Below, piece after piece: positions 40,652 through 51,900 of a DNA stretch of 64,000 bases. This DNA comes from Acanthamoeba castellanii str. Neff. Lineage: Eukaryota; Discosea; Longamoebia; Acanthamoebidae. Numbering within the stretch: position 1 is the stretch's first letter; each line of letters starts with the position of its first letter. A program made the position numbers and the translations under genes. Under the pieces are notes generated by a model. The model did not search any database. It worked only from the letters and a program-made list of their open reading frames with translations, and was not told the DNA's origin. The stretch lies in assembly GCF_000313135.1 (NCBI RefSeq), contig NW_004457643.1, forward strand, positions 121,924-185,923, read 5' to 3'.

Positions 40652-41983
40652 TCATGGTCTCTTGACCCACCATCCGCTGGAGGCACCGTCGCTATCATCT
40701 TCCTCCTCCTCCTCTTCGTCATCGTCTTTCTCGTTGCTTGTCGCGTTGGCCTTCGCTCCGTCGTCGTCTCGCACGTGGAGCCCGGCCAAGGAGGCGAAGG
40801 CCCCTTCGTCGTCGTCCATCTCCGGTGGGCCAGGCGCGATCCGAGGGAAGTCAAACACCCGCTGCGCATTCTCCAGCGTAATCCGGGCGGCCTGCTCGAC
40901 GCTCCAGCCTCGCGCCTTGGCCACGATCTCACACATCTCCTGCAGAAAAAGAAATTGAGTGAGAACGAATCAAGCACTTGTAGGGCTGTGGGCGCGCGAC
41001 GCGGCGGTGGCGCCCAGCGCGCACCATGATGTCGTCTTCGATTGATGTGGGCGTGTTCTGGTCGGTTTCGATGAGCAGTCGGTCCTGCGGGATGTGCTTG
41101 ATGACCTCCACGGTCTTGGGCGAGCGCATGTTGATGACGGGCGAGAAGGAGAAGTAGAACCGGCTCCCGATCCCCTGCTTCATCGTGGTAAGCGAGTCCA
41201 TCATGCCGGCCGTGCCTCCATACGAGTGCATGATGATGCTGGGCGGCAGCGCCATCTTTCCGTCTGCCGTCAACGAGAGCTCAAGTAAGTTGACACTCGA
41301 GGCCCTCGCAAGAGCGTCATCAAAGAGAGCATCACACCTTCTTTCAAGATCTGTTGAACGGCTTCGAAAAACTGACCAAAGGCACGAACACAGTGGATCG
41401 ACACCGGGCGCTGCAGTCGCCCGGCCAAGCGAAACTGCTTCTCGAAGACCTGTGCACGCAGGCGTCAGCACAATGTGGAGAGGCGCGCACGCACGCACTC
41501 ACGCACGCACGCACCTCGAGCTGGTGCTGGTGCTCACAGCGACCAGTGTCGGGAGTCGTGGCGGCACGGTCGAGCCCTATCTCGCCCACGATGGCGGCGG
41601 GATTGCGTCGCAGAAGGGCCTCGAGCTCCTCCAGCCAATCCGAACCGCGCCGGTGCGCGTACCACGGGTGGACGGCGAAGGCGGCCCGCACCTTGTCCCC
41701 GTAACGGCTGTGTAGCTCCTCCACCACTGGCCTGCGCCAAAGAAATAAACGAATAAAATTTAAAATATTTTTTAAATTATAAAAAGAAAGCGAAGCAGGG
41801 GAGGGGGCACCAGTCGATGTCGCGTACGCCAATGAGGCAGAGGCCAGCGACGGGCAGTTGCGGAATGAGGTCCACGTTACACGTGTCGTCTTGTGGGTGG
41901 CAGTGCGTGTCGAAGAGCAGCCGCATCAGCGGATGAATCTTCTTCTTCTTCTTTTCTGCCACTTTCTTCTTCGCCTGCTGCAT
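40652..41983 (-). CDS. TatD-family metal-dependent hydrolase
   Basis: Amidohydrolase-fold nuclease-type enzyme. ATG at 41983 (MQQAKKKVAEKKKKKIHPLM), a lysine-rich start that could be a nuclear or nucleolar signal. Metal ligands are in order: THCH in LLFDTHCHPQDD, Glu in VGEIGLD (about 41586-41566), His in SIHCVRAF, His in IIMHSYGG and Asp in LIETDQNTP (about 41075-41050). The C-terminus carries an acidic run ([13 protein letters not shown]) and ends WWVKRP at 40652. About 330 residues. The His-Gly-containing HSYGG and the ETDQN variant point to the fungal Scn1-like branch more than to bacterial TatD. It starts 121 bp from the divergent asparaginase gene. Confidence 0.88.
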
Positions 41984-42104
41984 GGGCGCTTTTGTGTTGT
42001 TTGCTGCTTTTTATTATTTTCATTTACATTTATATTTATATTTGTATGTATTAGGGAAATGAAGATATAAATTGAAGGGCCATGTTTTTCTTTTCTTTGT
42101 CCAC
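41984..42104. promoter_or_regulatory. Compact bidirectional promoter (TatD / asparaginase)
   Basis: Only 121 bp separate the two start codons. The interval is AT-rich (TTTTATTATTTTCATTTACA near 42009-42028), unlike the GC-rich exons on both sides. Confidence 0.45.
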
Positions 42105-43514
42105 ATGGACGGAGCACCAGAAGGAGGGCCTGTTGCGCGGTGGGCGTTGGCACTGCATGGCGGAGCAGGCACCATCTCTCGCTCAGTGCCCCTCGACCGC
42201 CGTGAGGAATACCTCAAGGGCCTGCGCACCGCACTTGACACTGGCGTCAGCATTCTCGCCCAAGGAGGTACCCCCCTTCTTTTTATTTCTTATAATAAAT
42301 ACAAAATAATAATAATAATATAATAATAATATAATGACCAATTGTAGGGACGGCACTGGACGCGGTTGAGGCGGTGGTGCGGACGCTGGAGGACGATCCA
42401 CTGTTCAACGCTGGGCGGGGTGCGGTATTCACACATGACGAGACTGTGGAGCTTGACGCCTCCATCATGGATGGGCGCACCTTAGCCTGCGGCGCTGTGT
42501 GCGGCGTCAAGTAAGTTAAGCCCACGCACGCACGACCGCACGCACGCACGCACCCTCTGACGACACTGAGTGCAGAACGGTCAAGAATCCGATCTCGCTG
42601 GCTCGGCTGGTGATGGAGAAGACGTCTCACGTCCTGCTGTCGGGTGCTGGTGCCGAGCAATTCGCTGCCGTGGTGGGCGTCGAGCGCTGCGAGAACTCCT
42701 ACTTCTACACCGAACACAGGTTCGCCACACCTCCTCAACCAACACCAACACTAACGACGACACGCTCTCGCTCGACGTAGGCATCGAGCGCTGCAGCAGG
42801 CCAAGGCCACGGACCAGGTGCAGTTGGACCACTCGGGTCTGACCACCGTCGATTCCAAGATCTCGCCTGCGCAGCTGGCGGGCACCAGCGCAGGCGGCGT
42901 GTCGCCCACCGCCGACTCCGCCGGCGCCGGCGCTGGCAGCGACGAGGCGGCGCACGTCAAGGGCACCGTGGGGTGTGTCGCTCTCGATGCGCAGGGCAAC
43001 CTGGCCGTGGCAACCTCGACCGGCGGCATGACCAACAAGCGGTGGGGCCGGGTGGGCGACTCGCCCATCATCGGAGCCGGGTCCTACGCCAACAACAAGT
43101 CGTGCGCCGTGTCATCTACCGGGGCCGGAGAGGAGTTCATTCGGCACGTGGTGGCCCACGACATCGCGGCACTCATGGAGTACGGTGGCCACAGCGTCGC
43201 GCAGGCTGCCGACCTGGTCGTACACACCAAGCTGGCCAAGGTGCGCGTTACGCCTCCACACTTAGCTCGCTCGTCTGTAGCGTGATTCGTAGGAATCTGG
43301 GCTCACCGCGGGCCAAATGACAGGGCGATGGGGGCGTGATCGCGGTGAGCAAGGACGGAGAGGTGGCGATGCCCTACAACAGTGTGGGCATGTTCAGGGC
43401 TGCGGCGGACAGCAACGGTCCGTCTTTTCATCTTTTTACCACGCACGCACGCACGCACACATAACTGACCAGTCTCATGGACAGGGCTGCACACGGTAAA
43501 GATATGGGAGTGAA
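42105..43514 (+). CDS. Isoaspartyl peptidase / L-asparaginase (Ntn-hydrolase)
   Basis: Plant-type asparaginase that cleaves isoaspartyl dipeptides and asparagine after autocleavage. ATG at 42105 ([20 protein letters not shown]). [26 protein letters not shown] and [19 protein letters not shown] mark the alpha subunit. [12 protein letters not shown] (about 42954-42989) gives the nucleophilic Thr at the cleavage site Gly-Thr. [20 protein letters not shown] and GAGSYANN follow. The last exon ends [11 protein letters not shown] at 43512-43514. About 330 residues, normal length. A slightly expanded Ala/Gly-rich linker precedes the cleavage site. Possible upstream start codons are out of frame. Confidence 0.93.
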
Positions 43515-43602
43515 GGCATAAACCAACCAGTCACCACAGCAATGTTTGAACATTAACAGTGGACCTTTCAGAATGCACATTGGCCAAATCACAATGACTT
43601 AA

Positions 43603-44814
43603 TCATTTTAGTTTAATTACAACAAAGGCCACCACCTGCAGATAGGCAACAATGCCCAAGAGTACAATAAGCAGGGTCACACTATCACCCCCTTTAGATG
43701 GTGTTGGTGTGCCCAGGTCCCACAAAATGAAGTGGTGCCAGAAGAGGGCTGTGAGCAATGCAGTTGCATGCCACAAGCTGTGGGCATCAAAAACCTGCAT
43801 AAGTGGAGAAGTAAGAAGAAAATGTGCATGTGGATGAGGGGTTGCATACCTCAAAGAGAGGAGGGAAGTCATAGATCTCAAGCAGCACACATAGAGCAGA
43901 CCAAATCAGTGCATACATGATATACTTGGCATGTCTTTGTGTTGAAGAGGAGGTGAGTCAGCATTACTGAAAAGAGCTGGAGACGTAGGGATTCATACAT
44001 TTCTTTGTGTTTGTGGTAGGCAACCACAACCCACAATACACTTCCCACAACTGCTGTGCCTGCACAGAAAGACATGTGGAAGCTGCACAAGCACAGTTAG
44101 ACTGAATTTGGTATGCTAAGGCCAAGAATGGATTGTACCCATAGTCAAAGTGGTGTAGCATTGTGGTGAGGTAGTGAAGGTATGCCACCAATCCAGGCAG
44201 CAGCATCACAAGCACTATAAGTGGTTGAGAGTGGTGCAGCCTTGTAGCACTATGGAAGAAAGATATGCAAAGTCAGCACCATCAGGCTGTGTTTAACTAA
44301 GAGAGACATACCAGATGAGGCCAATGGATGTGTGGTAGACAAGGGCAAGAGCAATCCCAAAGTAGTCTGCCTTCTCCAAGATGGGGCTGTCCATCTATCA
44401 GAAGATGTGAGATGCAAGATTAGCTGTGAAACTGGGGCAGGACTGAGAACACACTAGGTGAAACATAGCTGCAGAAAAGTAGGCGAGGCCCCATATGGCA
44501 TAGTAGACTCGCCAACACCCCAGCGAGTGTAAGGATGGAGCGTTCCTCACCTTTTGTGCCTCAACTTCATAAGATATCATAAATCGCCTGCCGATTTTGA
44601 CGTTAAATCATTGATCAACTTTACTGAGCAAGTATGTGGCATACCATGTTTGCAGTACGCTGACACAACTGAAGAACGCCGAGGCCAACTCTGTTGATTT
44701 GAGGCCAGCGAGGTTCTCCATTTTCTGAAGATTCTGTGCTTGGGCATTTTCGCGCCTCGCCCACAAACGCGTTGCAGTTGCAGTTGCACGCCAACAAGGT
44801 GAGTCCGCGTGCAT
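43603..44814 (-). CDS. PGAP3/Per1-like membrane protein, short N-terminus
   Basis: Member of the Per1/PGAP3 group (CREST hydrolase-like superfamily), which remodels lipids on GPI anchors in the ER/Golgi. Spliced exons give ENLAGLKSTELASAFFSCVS, then MDSPILEKADYFGIALAL, HHFDYGYN (about 44155-44135), LEIYDFPPLFE and VFDAHSLWHATALLTALFWH (about 43795-43735), ending VVAFVVIKLK* at 43603. FDYGYN, DFPPLF and the DAH..WH set are family hallmarks, with six or seven hydrophobic segments. The lumenal Cys-rich N-terminal part usual in Per1 is absent; the start at 44814 or 44720 is uncertain. Exon 1 has normal CpG, but the rest is almost CpG-free (0 in 43501-43740). Confidence 0.75.
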
Positions 44815-44970
44815 TTATTGTTCACCGTCTTCACGGCGTTGCCTCTACAGTGATCAGTAGTGCACAGTTGTTTGCGTGGAGGGGTTCGGGCAGCCCTTGC
44901 CCGTGATCACGCTGCTCGCGAGGCAACTGCGCCCAGAGAAAGAAGTCGGCGGTAGGCAGCGCAGTGGGTC

Positions 44971-45758
44971 TTAGCCGGTGCAGTTGCGGCGGCAGCTGTT
45001 CTGTTCTTTGGCCTGGTAGAGGAACCCTTTTGACTGCTCGCTGAGGTCCTCCGATCGGGCGATGACGTCGTCCAACTTCTGTCCTCGATCAAGCAGCGAC
45101 TCGATGTTCTGATGCATGATATCCTTCACCTCCTCTGTAATCCAAGGAAGTGTGTCAATACACGGACGCACACGCACGGCTCACACTCAACACGCGAGGC
45201 GAAAGGGGCATTGGGGAAAGCGTACCGATCTCTTTCTGTATTTTGTTCATCTTGTCGGCTTCGTCGGGCTGCTGGTACTTGATCAGCAGCTTCTCCACCG
45301 CCGGCGTCTTGTACTGCACGTCCGCCGTCTCTTGTCGCCACTTCTCGCTGTGCACGGTAACAAACTCTGGTTTATTTTAGCATCAATCGCTAAGATAAAT
45401 CGAAAAGAAGTATCAAGAATGGCGGCGTACCCATGAGGACGAGGCTCGAGAGGGAGAAGGCCACACGTGCCGGGTAGTCCTTGTCGGTCACGACGGCGCA
45501 GGCCAACCCATCCAGGTTTACCGAGGCGTGGCATCGGTAATCGCCCTCCTCCACAATGTTTTTGGAGCCCCCTTCGGTGCGTTGGACGACCACCCGAATG
45601 AGGAACGTAATCATCTCCCTCGCCTTGCCGCGAAGAAAGAAATTAAATTCGGACAGCTCGAACTCCTGTTCGAGGAAGACAGAGTCTGCTGGACCTTCGT
45701 CATCCGAGCCACGATTGTTGGTATTCTTGAGTACCGCTATCGCGTACACGTGCGGCAT
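44971..45758 (-). CDS. YKT6: YKT6-type longin R-SNARE, lacking a CaaX box
   Basis: Fusion SNARE acting in ER-Golgi, endosomal and autophagic traffic. ATG at 45758 (MPHVYAIAVLKNTNNRGSDD). A longin domain follows (SEFNFFLRGKAREMITFLIR, DYRCHASVNLDGLACAVVTD, YPARVAFSL). The R-SNARE motif is 45355-44990 (DKMNKIQKEI, EEVKDIMHQNIESLLDRGQK, LDDVIARSEDLSEQSKGFLY). About 200 residues. Typical YKT6 ends SCCxI(L/M), with palmitoylated and farnesylated cysteines. This one ends KEQNSCRRNCTG and TAA at 44973-44971, so the second cysteine and the aliphatic residues are missing. No intron donor lies near the end that would restore a CaaX. Confidence 0.9.
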
Positions 45759-45979
45759 CTTTTTCAAATGAAAAGATCAAAAAGGGATGCCTTTTGTTAT
45801 TCAATCTTTTCTTCTGGGGTGAACAACCTTTATTTTTGAGGCTCTTTTTTTATTTTGCACAGCCAACCAACAATCAGAAAAGCGCAAGCAGGCTGGGGCG
45901 TGGCAAGGTAACGGCCAGATGCCAGGGCGACTGTTGGCTTGTTGCCCCTTGCTGCGGTGCCGTTTTAACCTCTGCCTAC

Positions 45980-46500
45980 AGGGTCATGACAAGTTGCTGG
46001 GTGGTGGGAGAGATTTACTTCTCCCAACTTTCTTTCAACCCACCTGAGGACTTGCACGAACTTGAAGTTCTAGACAGCATCCTTGTCCCAAGTACCAACC
46101 AGCTGCTGTACCAGATGCACCACATTCTTACAAATACCACCACAGTGTTTTCCTTCACACATCACAGTGAGGAGCAGGAAAGTGCAAGTGTCCCCACTCT
46201 TCCCAACACAAGCGTCCAGCAAGCTATGACCACTACAACTGCGGCCAGCTCCTCAACAACTGCCCCACAACAGGTTCACACAGCTCAGTTCACAAAGAGT
46301 TGGAAGTAGCATGCATTTAACACTCTTTCCCTTCTAGATTGTTTGTCCGTTTTGTTTTGTCGGAGGTTTTAAGACCACCCAAGCCCGGGGAGGCCACATC
46401 CCCACATGTAAATCCAACCCCAACCCCAAGGTACCTCACCTAACACCACAATACCGTGCTGATGCTTACCACGATGTCATGCACCACTCCCTCCCTTTGA
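45980..46500 (+). mobile_element. Transposon-protein fragment with a C2HC-like zinc finger
   Basis: A CpG-poor island (3 CpG in 46021-46260). A plus-strand frame reads TSCWVVGEIYFSQLSFNPPE to a Thr/Ser-rich stretch. After an intron it continues IVCPFCFVGGFKTTQARGGH and IPTCKSNPNP (about 46339-46428), then a short helical piece ending SLPLTLR* near 46510. CPFC-x-GGF-x-T-x-GG-H-x-C matches the N-terminal zinc finger found on several fungal and amoebal transposon proteins. No downstream transposase follows, so this is a fragment. Confidence 0.45.
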
Positions 46501-46510
46501 CCCTTCGCTG

Positions 46511-47148
46511 ATGAAGACCACCCTAATCTTTCATCTTAGCCCGCCACTCTGCATATCCACATTTCCTGCGTGGAGGGTCCAACCGTACTGGTGGAGTGCG
46601 AGCGCCATTGGCAGTGGACGGCGTCGATCGCCGACGACAGGCTCCAGTTCTACACAAAGCATCACACGTGCGCGCGCAGTGGTAGCGACGCACGTAAGCT
46701 CGCGACCAGACTCTGCAAGCAGGACGCGCGCAGGGCTTTCCCAGGGCGGCTGATTGAATTCGAGCGCACTGAGAAGCCGCGAGACGAAGAGCCTTCCCCG
46801 TGGCGTCCGCTTGAGGCTGCCGCGCAGAATTTCCTCCGGGACGCGATCATGGCGGAGACCTTCAAGGCCCTGCACTCGCGCCGAGGCTATAGTGCACTTC
46901 ACGTTTACGTCAGGTCCCTCGGTCCTCGGTGCGAGTGCCAGTCAATGCAAGGCCTTGAAGGCAAGTTTCAGAAACAATTTTCACCCACTACAGTCGGCGA
47001 CATTGGTGATCTGGGGCTGGGAACTGAAGATCTTGAAGCGATCGTTGAGGTCCTAGGTGCCGAGGTGGAAGGCGATGGAGGATCAGCGGTACCTGCACCT
47101 AATAGCGCTTTTCAGTACGGATGTCGGGGCCACCACTTGGGTGGTTGA
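46511..47148 (+). other. Doubtful ORF with host-like composition
   Basis: Open frame on the plus strand to TGA 47146-47148, reading VECERHWQWTASIADDRLQF, ALHSRRGYSALHVYVRSLGP and CRGHHLGG at the end. It has no ATG near the beginning; the first in-frame ATG (AMIAETFK region, about 46850) would leave a short peptide. A 124-codon frame is open antisense. No domain was recognised. It may be a gene remnant whose 5' end was replaced by the transposon fragment. Confidence 0.3.
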
Positions 47149-47363
47149 CACTGCGAAATCTCGCGCGTGGTCTTTTCTTTTGTCCTTTCCGGTGGTGGAG
47201 AGTTTCTGATTGGCTGGATTAATGTGTACACCACGGTATTGGGCCAAAAAACATAAAATTCCCAACCTCGTTTTATTTTATTTAGCTGTCGCCTCAAGAG
47301 GAATAGAGTGCGCCGGTCAGAGAGGGTTCGGGGCGGCCCGCTTCGTCGACGTAACAACGAGAG

Positions 47364-48871
47364 ATGAAGAAGAAAAGCAGCAGCAGCAGAAGGGGCAAGG
47401 CAAAAGATGGAGACGAAATAATGGAGTCGCTCAGAGAAGACGGATCCTTTCGGTCAGATGACGAGGGGGAGGTAGATCGGTTCGCTTCTCTGCTCAACCC
47501 CTCCGACTACTCTGCAGACGGGGTGCGTCCCTCCACCTTCAATTCCCCTCCCCCCGTCCCTTGTCTCCGTTCTTTTGTTCAGCTGGGCCTGTTTTTATTA
47601 TTATTTTTCTTTCTAGAAATTAATATATTTCATAATAATAATATTTTTGTGCTACGGGCCTGGCAGATCGATGAAAGCCAAGGCCTGCTGTCGGGCGAGA
47701 AGGTGCTCAAGACGGCCGAGGGCGAAGTGGTGGTGCGTCAAGAGGGCGGAGGCGATCTGCCGCGCAAGGGCACCCTCCACTTCACCAACTATCGACTGTT
47801 TCTGAGCCAAGAGGTGCGCTGCCCCTCCTATTATTATTATTTTTTTGCCAATTATTTTCAGTATTAATTCTCCTTTTTGTGATGGTGGTTGCGACGGTGC
47901 GTGGAGCAGGCGGCAGACAGAAAGTACTGGATCCCCTATAACCTCATCCTGCGATGGAAAGCGTCACTTGACAAAGATCTGGGAGCGCACATCGTCGTGG
48001 ACTGCAAGGACTTCAGGTGGCTCCTAGGCACACAGCACCTTTACACAAACTGCTTTCTATTCACACGCGACACACGCACACACGACACACGGCACACACG
48101 GCACTATTCGTAGGTCGGTGGCACTGCATTTCTCGCGGGGCGATGATCAGCAGCTGGCCCTCAAGGCCCTCAAGGCGCACTTTGCGTGCACCTCGGTCCG
48201 CGAGTTCTACGCATTTCAAAACAACGAGCGGTACCCCATCGCCTCCGAGCTGGCTGGGTGGCCCATCTACACGCTCGAGCGCGAGCTGGAGCGGCAGGGC
48301 GTCGGCTTCGGCGAGAAGAACGAGTGGAAGCTGATTGAGAACTCCCAGCACAAGAAGAGTCCCACCTACCCCGGCAAGCTCCTCATTCCGCGATCCATGA
48401 ACAAAGCCAAGCTGTACAAATCAGGTGCGCCGTCCGCTTCTACAAATGCACGACACACACACACACACCACACACACACCACACACACACCACACACACA
48501 CACACACACAACACACACACACACACACACACAAAGAGAGAGAGAGACTCACAATATGTATGTGTAGATATATTCTACGCCAAGCGAATGATCGCCTTCA
48601 GTTGGAAGAACCCGGGCGGGGAGGGAATGATCTTTCGCTACACGGCCAATGTGGGCTCCCACATGTGCCGCGACACGCACGGAGGCCTCACGGGCCACAA
48701 GCCCGACCGGCACACCGAGGGCGAGCTCAAGGAGCCCATCCTCAAGCACATCCTCAAACTCTACCCCAAAACCACAGTGCGTGCCGCTTCTTCTGTTCCC
48801 TTCATCATTGCCTACTTATGTGATGCCACTCATCATCATCATCATCATCATCCATCATCCATCATCCATCA

Positions 48872-48905
<34 letters not shown>

Positions 48906-51900
48906 GAATTTGCACATATTGGCCGTGTGTCCGTTGGCGGGTCTCACGCGGCAGAGCGGCGACGTGTTCGAGCCGAGAGAGCGGATAAAGGTGCACGTAG
49001 CCAGCATGATGAACCGAATGGAGGTCAACAACAGCCTCCTGCGCCTGATCGAATACATCAAGCAGTTCTACCCCAAGTGGAAGCGCTACGCCTCTCCCGG
49101 TACGTGTGCGATTGGCTAGGTGTGCTGTGCGTGTCAGTTTTGATGACGTTAACTGTAATGACAGGCGCCTCGCTGGATACTATGACGATCGAGATGGCTG
49201 AGGACCTGAAGGAGACGAAATGGCTTACCTGCGTGAAGCAGCTCCTGCGAGTCACCAAGGTACGTGTCGTCTTGTCCATTAACCAGAGTACACTCGCACA
49301 GCAGAGCATGAGACTAAGCACCTACGTTATGTATGAATGTATGACGCAGATTGCCACATCGGTGCTGCTCACCGACGAGCCTTTGGTCGTTCGAGGTGTG
49401 GCGAAGAACATCTGTGAACAACAGATCACCTCCCTCGCGCAGCTTTGTCTCGGTTCGTATATCCCACGCACTCGATCGTCATGACGCAGCACGTGTGTGT
49501 CCACAATGATGGAACATGTTGGCATTGTCTCACACATGCGCAGATCCCTACTATCGCACCATGAAGGGGTTCAGCGTCCTCGTAGAAAAAGAGTGGCTCA
49601 GTTTTGGTACGCTGGGTAGCGTCCAAGTCCTTCGCGTTTTTTCTCACACGCACACGCATGGTTTTTCATACATGTAGGACACAAGTTCTGGCAGCGACCC
49701 ACGAAGAAGAAGGTGTCGGCCTCCCGCAATGCCAAGCAGTTGTGCGGGACGTTCCTGTTGTGGCTCGATGCGGTGTACCAACTGTGGGACCTCCGACCGC
49801 AGGCTTTCGTACTCACTCTCCCGCGCGCCCACGCACTCCCCAGCGCAGCAGCGTTCAACTCTCAGCTCACCGCGCCGTGCGCTCAATTGTTGCAGGAGTT
49901 TACCGCCGACTATCTTAGCGTCTTGATGGATGCCGTGTACAGGTATAGACCACTCCTTCAACACGGCCCATGGCCTGGCCATTCTAATCATTCCAATGCT
50001 TGTCCGCAGCTCGCGATTCGGCACATTCTTAGCCAACTCTGAAAAGCAGAAGAACGACGAAAACTTCTACACTGGCTCTGTACGTACCGAGTTCATATTT
50101 CTTCTTGCCTCGCAGAGTCCAGTGTCGAGCTACTAACATTTGGGTGCACAGGTCTCGGTGTGGAGCTTTCTCGATGTGTACAAACAAGGCTACATTAACC
50201 CCGTGTACGACGATTCAGCGTTCCCGCTCGGTAAATCGCTGGTACCGCCGCCTGTTGCCCTCAAGAGGAGTTGAAAGCCGACACTCACCGGCGTGCGTGT
50301 ACGGCGTAACACACACACACACACACACTGACAGCCGATCAAGCCCAAGTTCGCAAAGCTGTGGACGAGCTACTACCTGCGGTGGGAGGGCCAGAAGGCG
50401 GAGATGCGCTCCGGCGCTAAGATCTTTGATTTCTGCGCGCGCGAAGTCTTCCGACCCGACGACATGAAGGACGAAGAGCTCGACCTCAACATGTCCAACT
50501 CCGAGCTGCACGCCCTGCCGGTCGCGCTGATGCGTCAGGTCGCGCTCGCGCCGAGCGCCAGCGGCGGCGGCCACAATCGGCTCATGAAGAGCACCCGCGG
50601 CGAGCTGCAGCCGGAGCAGTGGGGTCCCAGCGGCGGCATCGATCGGCACCTGTGGCGGCTGAAGGACCTGCGCGCGCTGCGGCTCGACCACAACTTCATC
50701 TCGTCGCTCGGGCTGCTCGACTGCGAGCGCATCAAGCGCCTGCAGGTGCTCGACCTGTCGCACAACCAGCTCAAGGCCTTCTCGGCCAAGCATCCGATCG
50801 TTCGGTCGCTCTTCACCCTCACCAACCTGCGCGAGCTCAACCTGCGGGGCAACCGCATCGATCGGCTGCCGCAGGAGGTCTCCCAGCTGACCAACCTCAC
50901 CCTGCTCGACCTCAGCGACAACCGCTTCGAGGAGATCCCCTCGTCGCTGATCAGCCTGTCCGGGTCGCTGCGCCACCTCTTCCTCGCGCACAACCGCACG
51001 CTCGAGAACTTTGACTTCCCGTCGTCGATCAACTACCTCACCAACCTGCGCCGGCTCGACGTGCAGGGCAACAACTTCCACTCGCTGCCCATGTCCCTCT
51101 TCGAGAAGCTCGTGCACCTCGAGGAGCTCAGCCTCAGCGAAAACTTCTTCGCCGCCCTTCCGCCGTGCGCCCCGCACGGGCTGAGCGCCCTCCACAAGCT
51201 CGACCTCAGCCGCCTGCGGCTCAACGACTTCTCGTTTCCGCAGCAAGTCATCGTACGCTCTACATCCTTCACCTTCGCCCTTTGCCTACATTTCCTGCTG
51301 ACACGACACACACGACACACACGACACAGATGACGACTCTGCGCGAGCTTCGAGCGGTGGATTTGGCGTTGACAACGCTGCCGTCGACGTTCTCCACTCT
51401 GCAGGCGCTCGAGTACCTGGACCTGTCGGACAACCTGCTGCTGTCGGTCCCCGGCTCGCTCATGCAGCTGGCGTCGCTCAAGTTCCTCTACCTCCGCAAC
51501 AACAAGCTCACGGCGCTGCCCCCGCACATCTCGCAACTCAAGTCGCTCGTGACGCTCGACATCGGCCTCAACCAGATCGCCGCGCTGCCCATCCAGGTGG
51601 GCTCGCTCAAGAGCCTCACCAGCCTCGACTTCTCCTACAACGCCGTCCGCGAGCTGCCGCCCCAGCTGGCCATTCTCCCGCTGCTGACCCACCTCAACTA
51701 CGAGGGCAACGAAATCGTCTACCCGCAGCCCCCCATTCTCGTCATGGGTCCGTTGCCTCACCCCCTTACACCTTCATCCGCTCGCATTGTTGACACTCTT
51801 CTTTGCTGTTGCTGCTACCACTCCCCCAACTACAGGCCAAGACGCGGTGCTGCGGTTCATGCGCCAGTTGCTCGATGGACAGGAGCAGTGCAGCCGCATG

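Noticed and set aside
46531..46902. Minus-strand 124-codon ORF
   Set aside because: It overlaps a longer plus-strand frame, has no domain, and its composition is explained by the opposite strand.
50215..51246. A 343-codon open frame antisense to the leucine-rich repeats
   Set aside because: It is a shadow of the regular LRR codons. Its translation is Glu/Val/Gln-rich repeat without a domain.
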